This document shows positions 27,497 to 37,075 of a stretch of DNA of 64,000 nucleotides, piece after piece (the first letter of the stretch is position 1; each line of letters starts with the position of its first letter). The position numbers and the translations under genes were made by a program. The notes under the pieces were generated by a model. That model did no database searches. It saw only the letters and a list, made by a program, of their open reading frames with translations, and was not told the DNA's origin. Source of the DNA: Microbulbifer sp. MKSA007 (GTDB lineage: Bacteria > Pseudomonadota > Gammaproteobacteria > Pseudomonadales > Cellvibrionaceae); contig CP128433.1 of NCBI GenBank assembly GCA_032615215.1, positions 3,059,501 to 3,123,500 of the forward strand, read 5' to 3'.

Positions 27497-29020
27497 TTAT
27501 TGAACCTTGTTCCAATACGGTGTTCTTTCTAGCATTTCCTGCTGAATATCTTCTGGAAGAAGTTGAAATGGTGGAATTCCCTGCTGTATCTGCCATCCAC
27601 CTCCGAGCGATAGATACACCTGCACCAGGTTCGCTGCCACGGCACCTCGCGCTATCGCCAAAATATCCTGCTGCTGAACATCTGATATCAGCGTAGTTAT
27701 CACAGTATCAAATTCCACTTGACCATTAGTATATTGAGACAGGGAAATATCGACAGATCGCTGGGAGGCCTGGGCAGCCACCTCATAGTGAACTAATTGC
27801 CTTTGAGATTTTATATAAGCGACAATAGCGTTCTCCACATCAGCTTGCGCTAACAGAACTATTTGCTGATAGTCAGACACCAACTGCTGGAAAATCGCAT
27901 CCTGTAGCCTGACATTGCTCCGAAGTCTTCCGTAGTTAAAGAGATTCCAGTCAAATTCAATAAAAAGGTCCCAGGCACTACTGCTGCCATTAAGTTGACC
28001 GCCATTGATATCGATAGCCCCTATCTCCCCACCAATACTAAAATTTGGATAGAGTTCCGCCCTCGCAACACCTATTAACTCACCTTGAGCTGCCAGCCGT
28101 CGCTCTGCTGCACGGATATCGGGTCGCTGCCTTAGTAAATCCTGAGGCATACCAACAGTAACGACTTTAGGAATCATAGGTATGGATGAGGGAAAAGAGA
28201 CGATGTACCTCAAACTATTAGGAGGTATTCCCAGAAGGACTGCCAGGGCATTTTCAAACTGCTGTAAGCTTATCTCCAGTCCCGGCACACTGGCTTCTGT
28301 GTTACTGAGCAAAGCCTGCGCTTGCTCCGCATCCAGTGCACTGACCTCTCCTGCACGAAATTTGACTCTCGCGATCCTTAAACCCTCACGTTGTACGCGA
28401 ATGTTTTCCCTGGCAACTTCTAGCCTGCGTTTCGTTGTGCGAATATTGATATAGGTTTGCGCCACCTGGGCAATAATAGAAACCAGCACACCATCATAGT
28501 CAGCTATGCTGGCTTCAAAATCTGCTGCGGCCGAATTAACCAGCCTTCTTAACTGCCCCCAGGTATCTAATTCCCAGGTTAAATTAAAGTTCGGGTAATA
28601 TTCAGTCTGCAGATTGCCAGTGATCCCCGATCGAACATACTTTGAACGATCAATAAGTCCCTCAAGCTGCTGTGTTTGGGGATACTGGTTACCTATTGCA
28701 ATAGCTAGCTGTTGCTGGGCCTGGAGAGCCCTGAGAGCCGCAGAACGCAGCTCCAGGTTATTCTCAATCGCAAGTGAGACTAATTCGTCCAGCGTCACAT
28801 CTGAAAATGCCCACTGCCACCACAATGGGTTAACGGCTTCCAAGGTATCCAGTTTTGAGCTGGTTTGATAGATCCACTCACTTTCGACCTCTACCGGTGG
28901 GGGATGGTAATCTGGCCCCAGCATACAACTACTGCCGAAGATGAGCAGCAATGCCAACAGACACCCCTGTAGGCTCCGTATTAACCCTTTCCTGAAACTA
29001 TTGGGATTGCACCGGTTCAT
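27497..29020 (-). CDS. Outer-membrane efflux lipoprotein, NodT/OprM family
   Basis: The 507-residue TolC-type outer-membrane factor forms the exit duct of a tripartite pump. It has a signal peptide ending in a lipobox with the lipidated cysteine in SSCMLGPDY, the family's PDYHPPPVEVESEW opening, and two OEP repeats. These include an RQRPDIRAAERRLAAQ element in the middle and QLVSDYQQIVLLAQADVENA in the second repeat. Its start overlaps the end of the HlyD gene by 23 bases, so translation is coupled. It completes an Aae/Emr-like system with the three genes before it. Confidence 0.92.
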   Translation of the reverse strand: MNRCNPNSFRKGLIRSLQGCLLALLLIFGSSCMLGPDYHPPPVEVESEWIYQTSSKLDTLEAVNPLWWQWAFSDVTLDELVSLAIENNLELRSAALRALQAQQQLAIAIGNQYPQTQQLEGLIDRSKYVRSGITGNLQTEYYPNFNLTWELDTWGQLRRLVNSAAADFEASIADYDGVLVSIIAQVAQTYINIRTTKRRLEVARENIRVQREGLRIARVKFRAGEVSALDAEQAQALLSNTEASVPGLEISLQQFENALAVLLGIPPNSLRYIVSFPSSIPMIPKVVTVGMPQDLLRQRPDIRAAERRLAAQGELIGVARAELYPNFSIGGEIGAIDINGGQLNGSSSAWDLFIEFDWNLFNYGRLRSNVRLQDAIFQQLVSDYQQIVLLAQADVENAIVAYIKSQRQLVHYEVAAQASQRSVDISLSQYTNGQVEFDTVITTLISDVQQQDILAIARGAVAANLVQVYLSLGGGWQIQQGIPPFQLLPEDIQQEMLERTPYWNKVQ

Positions 29021-30119
29021 CTTGCTCGGTGCCCGCAGAATTGCTCATTACTAGCACTGAGCTGGTAAATCCAACACGAAGCTTCACAGATTCGGGGACT
29101 TCTGTCAGATGAATCCTGACGGGAATACGCTGTGCAAGGCGAATCCAGTCAAATGTGGGATCTACCATTGGCAATAAGTCATTACCTGCAGTTCCATCTT
29201 TGCGAGCAATACCCCAGCCAATACTTTCAACATATCCTTCCAATTCTAGATGAGGATAAGCCATCAACTTCATAAATGCCTTATCCCCCGGAGCGATCCG
29301 ACGAACAAAAGTTTCGCGAAAAAAACCATCAATACGAAAAGTGCTTATATCAACTACAGAAAGTGCAGGTTGGTTGGCGACGGCCTGATCACCGTAACGA
29401 AAATCTATATTGGTGACATAACCAGTAACCGGAGCAACAACTGTTGTGTATTCGAGATTTAGCCGCGCCTGCTCCAGCAGCGCAAAAGCCGCACGAACGC
29501 CCGGGTTATCGGCTCCAAGCGCTCCCAATTGTGCTCTAACCTGCTCCAGCTCCGCTTGGGATTGCTCCAAAGCAGCCATAGATTCCACCAAGCTGGCTTC
29601 TGCACCCGCTCGATACTCAATTGTGGATTCATACTCAGCCTGAGCCGCTTGCAATGCCCTTACTGATGTCGCTCTCTGGGGTAGCAGCTCTCTCTGCCGA
29701 TCATATTCAGCTTTGGTTCTTGCAATTTCCGCATCAAGCGCGCCGATATTACTTTTTGCCAGATCAATATTTGCTATTGACTCCCTAATCCTGGCCTCAT
29801 AAGCGAGAATATTCTTGTTTTGCGCTCGGTATGTATCGAGAGCTTCCTCGTACTCTGCCTTGGCCTCTTCCAAGGCTGCTTCATATATTCTCGGATCAAT
29901 CTGAAACAGTAGTTCCCCTGCTTTAATAAACTGATTATTCTTAATAGGCAACTCAACTACCTGTCCAGTTACCCTGGGAGTCACTTGAATAATGTCCGCC
30001 TGCACTTTTCCATCCCTGGTCCAGGGATTATTGAGATATCTCCAGAACTGGATAATAAGTAACAGCAGTGCTACAAGCACTATTGTTCCAGTAAAAATAT
30101 ATTTTCTATACCTAGCCAC
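28998..30119 (-). CDS. HlyD-family membrane-fusion protein, AaeA/EmrA-like
   Basis: The 373-residue periplasmic adaptor is anchored by one N-terminal helix (residues 7-28, in YRKYIFTGTIVLVALLLLII). The lipoyl half-motifs are WTRDGKVQADIIQVTPRVTG and LEYTTVVAPVTGYV, separated by a long coiled coil (about 90-220, rich in E, A, Q and R). A beta-barrel domain with DGFFRETFVRRIAPGDKA follows. It bridges the inner-membrane FUSC protein and the outer-membrane factor. The start is GTG, two bases after the DUF1656 gene ends. Confidence 0.9.
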   Translation of the reverse strand: MARYRKYIFTGTIVLVALLLLIIQFWRYLNNPWTRDGKVQADIIQVTPRVTGQVVELPIKNNQFIKAGELLFQIDPRIYEAALEEAKAEYEEALDTYRAQNKNILAYEARIRESIANIDLAKSNIGALDAEIARTKAEYDRQRELLPQRATSVRALQAAQAEYESTIEYRAGAEASLVESMAALEQSQAELEQVRAQLGALGADNPGVRAAFALLEQARLNLEYTTVVAPVTGYVTNIDFRYGDQAVANQPALSVVDISTFRIDGFFRETFVRRIAPGDKAFMKLMAYPHLELEGYVESIGWGIARKDGTAGNDLLPMVDPTFDWIRLAQRIPVRIHLTEVPESVKLRVGFTSSVLVMSNSAGTEQDEPVQSQ

Positions 30120-30121
30120 TA

Positions 30122-30334
30122 CTATATTCCCAAGAATATCCTTCCTATAAAAATTGAATAAATTACACTGAGGGAGATAATAACAACCGGTGGATTGGCA
30201 AAATATCGGGATAAACGATACCGATCCAAAAGCCTAGCGGTTAACAAGGCCGCAACAACACCAAACAAAGCTATCACCAATATTGGTGATAGATAGAAAC
30301 TGCCTATTGATATATCGTGCGGTACTCTTTCCAT
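30122..30334 (-). CDS. DUF1656 family small membrane protein, AaeX-like
   Basis: The 70-residue protein has two transmembrane helices (about residues 15-35 and 48-68) and the RVPHDISIGSFYLSP opening typical of DUF1656. Members are found almost only between FUSC and HlyD genes of aromatic-acid efflux operons, and AaeX of E. coli is the model. Its biochemical role is unknown. Gaps of 17 and 2 bases to its neighbours show one operon. Confidence 0.88.
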   Translation of the reverse strand: MERVPHDISIGSFYLSPILVIALFGVVAALLTARLLDRYRLSRYFANPPVVIISLSVIYSIFIGRIFLGI

Positions 30335-30351
30335 TTAAAACCCTACAGACA

Positions 30352-32531
30352 TTAAAGACACCTTTCCTCACAGAAAGCCTTCCAATCCACAGATTCTGAA
30401 ACGCGACGAAACTCTGCCAGATAGTTATTGATGCAGTGGGTAACACCCAAGAAATAAAGAAAGTTTGTTACACCCTCTCTGGATTTTTCACTACATTCCC
30501 TTAGCTCCATCAACTCACCGACATCAATATTTGCCCTTTCAAATATCCTCCTATAACCTCTTCGCAGGGATTCAATATCAACCTTTTGGTTGCCACCAGA
30601 AAAATAGATAAGTATTTTGCTTGCAAGCCGCCTCCATATAAATGCCTCGCGAAGTAATCTTTTAGGAGCCACAAAATTTATTTTCTTCTTATCTATCTTA
30701 TATAACAGCTTAACCTGATTGGATATCAACATAGCCAAACCTATAAGGCTTTGCATCTGGCTTCTGGTCATACCCCGCATTTTTTTATCAGAAATGCCCT
30801 CCACCCAATAGAACACTCTCTTCCTTGAGATCATAATAATATTCAGGTGGTACAATATATATAACCTGAAAAACAATGATTCTCTCTTTTTTTCGGAATA
30901 TCACCCTCCACCACCAGCCATGCGGCACTATTGAGAATCCTATCAATACTTCTCTTCAGGTTTATTTCTGGGTGAGCAGTGAAGGGGATATTTCTTGAAA
31001 CGGCCAAAATACAAAAAATTATCGCCAACACAAATAGATAATTTGTGTAAACTACAAAACTATACTCTTGAGAGTTGTTAAAATTAAAAATAATCTGGGG
31101 AAAGATAAGAACCAGGGTTCGAATCATCGACTGGGGTCCAAAGACCTTATTCGAGGAAAAGCTTACTACAAACGTCCATACAAAAATCACGACAGCCAAT
31201 GAATAAAATCCGTGCAATTTCGGCATTAGAAAGAAATATATAGGTGCCGATAATATGCACACTAAAATCGTGAAAACACAGGTTTCAAACAATTGAATTT
31301 TAGGGGTCATTGAGGCGAGAATACCTATTACTGTTATCAGTAATATAACCAGCAATCCACCAATCATGTCAGGGATAAAAAGATATGCCAGATAAGCGAT
31401 CCACATTCCCATCTGAACACGGACAATATTAGTCAACCTGTCCGGGTCGGGCATCAAAGCTCCAAGCCAGCCTATGCCATCACTACTTACCTGTCTCGAA
31501 TAGGAGTCACCCCGTGTTTGTATATCATTTACTGAATCAATTAGAGATCGGGTTTCAACCTCCAAGTCATTTAAGGATTTTCTAGTAACGGCTAAAGCAG
31601 CGGTTTCAAAGGTTGACAACCTCTTTACTTCTTCAATATTTCCTCGAACCACTCTCCCATTGGCACTATCTACAGGCATTTCCTCTGAAAGGGCGGTTTC
31701 CACTTGCGCGAGACGCCCCTCAATGTCGGGCATGTATTCGTCGACACCAATAAGGAATTTTGATATACCCAGATCACCTGAGAGTGCTAAGCTTTCTTCC
31801 AACTTCAAGAGGGACTGCGTGACGGCTGTCGCAGATTGACCAAAGTGACCCCACTGCTTTCGACATTCCCACACCTCATAACTATCTGAGCTCGCATCGC
31901 CAATGGCTGTTTGTAAGCGCGTATCAAGCTCTAAAAGAGCAACACGCTTTTTACGCCTAATCTTTATTTTCTCGCCACTTCTAACCCGAGAAAAACAATT
32001 ATCCACAAATCGACGATGTTCTCTCAATAAATCCAGAGATGCTCTTCTTAACTCACCACGACTACAGTTAGGCCAGATCAAAACGGCTACCAATCCGTAG
32101 ACAATTATTCCGAGCAAGGACTCCTGAATACGTAAAACCCCAGCCTTGTAGGAGATAGAGAAGTCGCCACCAGTCACATCCCACAACAAAAAGATGACAT
32201 ACCCACTTGTAAGCCAAAAATACTGATAGTTTGATCTCTGTAAAAAATAGACGCAGATAGATACCCAGATAGATAGGGCGATCATAAACAACCAGCGATC
32301 TTGCGGAAATAATGCGACGATTATCCAGCCAGCCAGCAAGGCAAATAGCGTCCCTAAAATCCACAAAATGGCTCGATTAAGAGACTGCCCCAAATTCGCC
32401 TGACTGCAGACAATAACAGCAAATCCAGCCCAAAAAGGCTTCTCCCAATTCAGGCCCAAGGCAATGGCATAAACGATCACTAAAGCTGTTGCTAGCTTAA
32501 TAGACTCTTTAACATTACGAGACAACTGCAA
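30352..32531 (-). CDS. FUSC family transporter, AaeB-like (one frameshift)
   Basis: In the sequence as given, a 562-codon frame (32531-30843) and a 174-codon frame (ending 30352) overlap. Adding one A to the A7 run on the coding strand (30887-30893) joins them into a 726-residue protein, the normal size for this family. The N-terminal half has about six transmembrane helices with NWEKPFWAGFAVIV and SLNRAILWILGTL. A soluble linker, a second membrane bundle around residues 370-510 and a helical tail follow. AaeB-type proteins drive efflux of aromatic carboxylic acids with HlyD and outer-membrane partners. The start codon is TTG. Transcriptional slippage at the A7 run or a sequencing indel would both restore function. 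Confidence 0.8.
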
Positions 32532-32856
32532 AGCTTTCTCCGACCATTTCTACATACTATTGCTTCACCATTTTGATCTTTGGCACAGCAATATGTATCT
32601 ACCCTAAATACAAGCTGGATAACCAAAAGGGAGTATGGCATATAAAAAGGTAGAGAAATCTAAGACCTGGGGGCTTAGCAAAAACGGCCCAAGGCCTAAC
32701 AATCCGCCCACTGGTATGAAATACAAATTCTGCCAGCTTATAAAAATAAACGCCTAAAATACCAAAAGGATTAGGCATGCCTTCCTAACCTCTCTTCTCA
32801 CAATCCTGAAGCCCAAGCCATCCCCCATCTTCGCCCAGCACCTTTAAATACACTAA
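32532..32856. other. Intergenic gap before efflux operon
   Basis: This 325-base AT-rich gap should hold the promoter of the efflux operon. No gene, clear operator or terminator hairpin was found in it. Confidence 0.35.
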
Positions 32857-33705
32857 TTATAAATCCTTAAGGCAAGAAGGGAACGCGGTATCAGCGGTAT
32901 TACCGGACCAAATATTAGTGCCAGAGCTACAATCTAAGGCTTCATTATCATCTAAAAGATCATCTAAGCCGCTTCCTGTTACCGTATTCCCACTGATTAC
33001 ATTGTCCTGATTAGGAAAATCGTATGGGCCACCAATAAAAATTCCATAACTTGCACTACCCAGCACTGAATTGCTGGCAATAACGCAAAACGATGCACCC
33101 ACCGACATTCCATTAATTGGTTGCTCCGCTAGCACGATCCCCAAATCATTATCCTGCAGATTATTGTTTGAGATGTTGGAAAAGAAACCACTTGCAATTA
33201 TTCCATACACAAGAAAACCTGAGATGCTGTTACCCACCACTACATTTCTCACACCGAAAACATCAATTCCAGCCGCCTCAGCGTTATTACTATTTGACAG
33301 CGTATTCTGGCGAATAAGATTGCTATCACTTTCTACATTAATAGCAATATCATCTGAATCCTCTACAGTTACCCCTACAACCGCATGAAAACCATCCCCA
33401 CGTAATGACACCCCAATTCCACAGCCTCTCAGTTCCCCACCAGTTAGCCGAGCATAAGATCCAGCCATAAGTATACCAGCGCCACTACCGGTACACTCCA
33501 CCGAACCATCACCTACCATGGTTAACTTACCATCGGGACCTTCAATAGTAAGAGCAGGATCTTCACTACAGGAAAGGGCCTCACTTAATTCTTGAGCATC
33601 AGTAATCGTATCTCCACATTGAACATCTGCTATGGCATAGGAGGAAAAAGCCGAAATCAACATTATCAGCCCCGCCAGATATCGCTTATTCGGAGAATTA
33701 GACAT
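32857..33705 (-). CDS. Secreted right-handed beta-helix repeat protein
   Basis: The 282-residue protein has a signal peptide (cleavage likely after YAIA, near residue 26) and a mature part made of short parallel beta-helix coils. The repeats show regularly spaced N, G, V and I residues (for example NLIRQNTLSNSNN, NVVVGNSISGF, NISNNNLQDND, NVISGNTVTGSG), as in NosD/Pectate_lyase_3-like proteins. Cysteines near both ends (QCGD, SCSED, DCSSG, SCLKD) may cap the helix with disulfides. No catalytic residues of a polysaccharide lyase could be identified, so a binding or structural role is as likely as an enzymatic one. Confidence 0.75.
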   Translation of the reverse strand: MSNSPNKRYLAGLIMLISAFSSYAIADVQCGDTITDAQELSEALSCSEDPALTIEGPDGKLTMVGDGSVECTGSGAGILMAGSYARLTGGELRGCGIGVSLRGDGFHAVVGVTVEDSDDIAINVESDSNLIRQNTLSNSNNAEAAGIDVFGVRNVVVGNSISGFLVYGIIASGFFSNISNNNLQDNDLGIVLAEQPINGMSVGASFCVIASNSVLGSASYGIFIGGPYDFPNQDNVISGNTVTGSGLDDLLDDNEALDCSSGTNIWSGNTADTAFPSCLKDL

Positions 33706-33933
33706 AGCTGGAGCCTCGACGTGAAGTTAAAATTAAACTTCAGTGTCGGATTCCAAAAAGTAGCCTGCCATAAGAATATATTCTCATTCTAACTTAAACG
33801 ATAGAGATATATCTTATGACTAAAATCATAAAATCAGTGACAATACATCGACAATCGCCCTTCTATAAAAACTTAAGCACTACCCCAGCCTATCAATTGA
33901 CATGCAACCAAAGAGCATTCCCAGATTAAGAAC

Positions 33934-34470
33934 TTAATTAATCACAATTTGTTTTTTAGGAAACCGTATAACACCGTCACTTTCCCATCGATAATTATCT
34001 TCCACTTCCAGATTCTTTAGCTGAACCCCATCAGGCATATTGATTCTTTTAATAAATCTGCCCGAATAATCCCAAAACCCCATATGACAAGGGTCGAATA
34101 AACCTTGCAGCGGTATATCTCCCGCAAATCCTGAAGAATCGTGTAGAAAACACCCTTTATGGGTACTCAGCGGATAATAAACAAAAAAGTCTGGAATAGT
34201 CCCTTCACTATAGTAGGGACCATTTGTCAATTTATTATTAGCAACAAGCTCCTTCAAATATTCTTCTGTAGGCCGATAAACTGCTAAAGGCCTACCCTCA
34301 TATTCATAGATTTTCATCTTGCCTTTAGGGATTGAATAAACACTAACAGTCAAAGGCCCATCCGTTGCAGCAGATGGTTTCAAACTTTCAACAAAGGGGT
34401 ATAAAGAAAATAATAAGCCGACACAAACCAACCCCCAGACACACCGAACAAGAATTTTCCTTTTGCTCAT
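33934..34470 (-). CDS. Rieske-like protein lacking both cluster cysteine ligands
   Basis: The 178-residue product resembles the Rieske iron-sulfur subunit of cytochrome bc1. It has an N-terminal membrane anchor (residues 7-26) followed by PFVESLKPSA, and then VSVYSIPKGKMKIYEYEGRP and YRPTEEYLKEL, which match the bc1 Rieske N-terminal half. Where Rieske proteins have CTHxGC and CPCH, this one has STHKGC (102-107) and DPCH (126-129). The two histidine ligands and the two disulfide cysteines remain, but both cysteines that bind iron are Ser102 and Asp126. It should not hold a normal 2Fe-2S cluster. No cytochrome b or c1 gene is nearby and no twin-arginine signal is present. Homology is read by eye but covers the whole length. 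Confidence 0.7.
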   Translation of the reverse strand: MSKRKILVRCVWGLVCVGLLFSLYPFVESLKPSAATDGPLTVSVYSIPKGKMKIYEYEGRPLAVYRPTEEYLKELVANNKLTNGPYYSEGTIPDFFVYYPLSTHKGCFLHDSSGFAGDIPLQGLFDPCHMGFWDYSGRFIKRINMPDGVQLKNLEVEDNYRWESDGVIRFPKKQIVIN

Positions 34471-34672
34471 CGCAATTCCCTAAGATGCACTACCTAATTT
34501 TGCCTCAGCCACCCAGCTCAATAATGAATATTAAAGATGGAAAGTTGCGCAAACCGAAACCCCATAATACAACTTAAGAGTCAGAAGAGAACTAACAAAA
34601 TTACCTGCGACAATCTGGATTAGCGCAGGGTAATAGAGCTAAAACCGATTAATAGCTGATGCAGATACCCAA

Positions 34673-34699
34673 AAATAAAAAAAGGCCCCAAATGGGGCC
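34673..34699 (-). terminator. Rho-independent terminator of malate synthase
   Basis: On the minus strand GGCCCC-ATTT-GGGGCC is followed by a T7 run and more T-rich sequence. It lies 26 bases after the malate synthase stop. Confidence 0.85.
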
Positions 34700-34724
34700 T
34701 TCTCGAACTCAACCAGCTCAGCAA

Positions 34725-36899
34725 TTATGCATTTAGAGCTTTAAACTCGCGCCTACGGCGGTGCAGAACCGGCTCGGTATAACCATTAGGCTGGGCACAA
34801 CCTTCGAATACCAGCTCACAAGCAGCCTGGAAGGCAACGCTCTTATCAAAGTTCGGTGCCATATCGTTATAATTGGAGTCGCCGGCATTCTGGCGGTCTA
34901 CCACAGCAGCCATACGCTCCATGGTTTCACGCACTTGCTTTTCGCTAACGATACCGTGCTTGAGCCAGTTGGCGATATGCTGAGAGGAAATTCTCAGGGT
35001 TGCACGGTCTTCCATCAGGCCGACATCATTAATATCCGGCACCTTGGAGCAACCCACGCCCTGCTCTACCCAGCGTACTACATAGCCGAGAATACCTTGG
35101 GCATTGTTGTCCAACTCAAGCTGGATATCTTTAGCACTCCAGTTAGTTTCAGCCGCTACCGGAACTGTTAAAATATCTTCCAGCTTGGCGTGATGGCGAT
35201 GTTGAATCTCTTCCTGGCGGCGATTCACATCCACTTTGTGGTAGTGCAAGGCATGCAAGGTAGCAGCCGTGGGCGACGGTACCCACGCCGTGTTGGCACC
35301 AGCCATTGGGTGGACCAACTTAGCGTGCATCATGGCTGACATCTGGTCTGGAATTGGCCACATACCTTTACCAATTTGTGCTCTGCCCTTCAGGCCACTG
35401 TTCAGGCCAACATCCACATTCCACTCTTCGTAGGCGCTAATCCATGTGGATTGCTTCATATCACCCTTGCGAATCATGGGGCCTGCAAGCATGGAAGTAT
35501 GGATCTCGTCACCGGTGCGATCCAGGAAGCCAGTATTAATAAAGACTACACGCTCTTTCGCTTCGGCAATACAGGCTTTGAGGTTCACAGTGGTGCGGCG
35601 CTCTTCGTCCATAATGCCCATTTTTACTGTGTAACGGGGCAGATCGAGCGCATCTTCGATTCGGTTAAACAGAGTATTGGCGAAAGCCACCTCCTCCGGG
35701 CCGTGCATCTTTGGTTTTACGATATAGATGCTGCCTTCACGGGAATTCTTGATCGGGCCCTCACCACGGAGGTCATGCAAAGCGATCAAACTGGTGATCA
35801 TGCCGTCGAGAATCCCTTCGGGAATTTCCTGGCCATCGCCGAACAGCACTGCATCGTTGGTCATCAGGTGGCCGACGTTGCGCACGAACATCAGGCTGCG
35901 CCCCGGTAAGGTAACCTGGTTGCCGTTCGGGGAGGTGTACTCACGATCTGCATTGAGCCTGCGCTCAAAGGACTTACCGCCTTTGCTAATGGTTTCCTTC
36001 AGGTCGCCTTTCATCAGACCGAGCCAGTTGCGGTAAACCACTACCTTATCTTCAGCATCGACAGCCGCTACCGAATCCTCGCAATCCATAATGGTGGTCA
36101 GCGCGGATTCCATTAGCACATCTTTAACACCGGCATCATCGGTTTTGCCGATGGGGCTCTCGCGATCCACCTGGATCTCAAAGTGCAAACCGTGCTGCTT
36201 CAGCAGGATGCTGGAAGGCTCTTCGCTGTCACCCAAATAACCAACAAACTGCTTGGCATCTTTTAAGGTGGCGATGTCGCCATTGGCCTGTACCACTTCC
36301 AGCAGCGAGCCATTGATGCGGTATTGCACCGCCTCAGCGTGACTACCGCAGGTAAGCGGAGCCGACTGATCGAGGAAGTTGCGTGCATATTCGATCACTT
36401 TAGCGCCGCGAACCGGGTTGTATTCCGTGCCTTTTTCCACGCCACCCTCTTCACTGATCACATCTGTACCGTAGAGTGCGTCGTAAAGGCTGCCCCAGCG
36501 CGCGTTTGCAGCATTGAGGGCGTAGCGTGCGTTCATTACCGGCACAACTAGCTGAGGTCCCGCCAGGATGGCGATCTCTTCATCGACATTTTCGGTAGTT
36601 GCACTGAATTCAGCTGGCTCGTCGGCGAGGTAGCCGATCTCTCGCAGGAAGGTCTGGTAGCCTTCCAGATCGCGGAAACCCTCGGGGTTGTCCGTGTGCC
36701 AGCGATCCAGGGTCTCCTGCAGTTCATCGCGTTTTTCCAGCAAGGCGCGATTTACCGGGGCCAGATCGTGGACAATAGATTCCAATTTGGCCCAGAAAGC
36801 TTCGGCGCTAACTCCAGTTCCTGGAATCACCTCCTCGCAAACCAGGTTGTAAAGTTCTGGTGCGATTTGCAGATCGCCGATTTGGACTCGTTCCGTCAT
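34725..36899 (-). CDS. glcB: Malate synthase G
   Basis: The 724-residue enzyme condenses glyoxylate with acetyl-CoA to malate, the second step of the glyoxylate shunt. Length and motifs are those of isoform G (E. coli GlcB, 723). Seen here are the LMESALTTIMDCEDSVAAVDAEDK region, GRSLMFVRNVGHLMTN with the catalytic arginine region, YIVKPKMHGPEEV, and MGIMDEERRTTVNLKACI with acidic metal-binding residues. AWVPSPTAATLHALHYH lies toward the C-terminus. A GAGAGG site precedes the ATG. It lies beside a LysR regulator and isocitrate lyase, and shares a promoter element with the latter. Confidence 0.95.
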   Translation of the reverse strand: MTERVQIGDLQIAPELYNLVCEEVIPGTGVSAEAFWAKLESIVHDLAPVNRALLEKRDELQETLDRWHTDNPEGFRDLEGYQTFLREIGYLADEPAEFSATTENVDEEIAILAGPQLVVPVMNARYALNAANARWGSLYDALYGTDVISEEGGVEKGTEYNPVRGAKVIEYARNFLDQSAPLTCGSHAEAVQYRINGSLLEVVQANGDIATLKDAKQFVGYLGDSEEPSSILLKQHGLHFEIQVDRESPIGKTDDAGVKDVLMESALTTIMDCEDSVAAVDAEDKVVVYRNWLGLMKGDLKETISKGGKSFERRLNADREYTSPNGNQVTLPGRSLMFVRNVGHLMTNDAVLFGDGQEIPEGILDGMITSLIALHDLRGEGPIKNSREGSIYIVKPKMHGPEEVAFANTLFNRIEDALDLPRYTVKMGIMDEERRTTVNLKACIAEAKERVVFINTGFLDRTGDEIHTSMLAGPMIRKGDMKQSTWISAYEEWNVDVGLNSGLKGRAQIGKGMWPIPDQMSAMMHAKLVHPMAGANTAWVPSPTAATLHALHYHKVDVNRRQEEIQHRHHAKLEDILTVPVAAETNWSAKDIQLELDNNAQGILGYVVRWVEQGVGCSKVPDINDVGLMEDRATLRISSQHIANWLKHGIVSEKQVRETMERMAAVVDRQNAGDSNYNDMAPNFDKSVAFQAACELVFEGCAQPNGYTEPVLHRRRREFKALNA

Positions 36900-36978
36900 A
36901 CCCAGGGCCTCTCATCAGATTGTTGGAATAGCGGCATTCTAAACAGCCATTTCCACATACCGCTAATTTATAGACACA

Positions 36979-37002
36979 ATTCCCACTATTCATAGATCGA
37001 AT
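36979..37002 (-). promoter_or_regulatory. Shared glyoxylate-shunt promoter element (glcB copy)
   Basis: The minus strand reads ATTCG-N8-ATAGTGGGAAT, ending 80 bases before the glcB start. The same pattern with identical spacing lies before aceA (38018-38041). Both copies point toward their gene. It is a candidate binding site for the LysR regulator lying between the two genes. Confidence 0.5.
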
Positions 37003-37075
37003 TTTTATGACAAAGCAGTTGATGTGTGTTTGCCCGGACAGAACCGCGCAGACACAGCGCCCACCTGCAACATCG

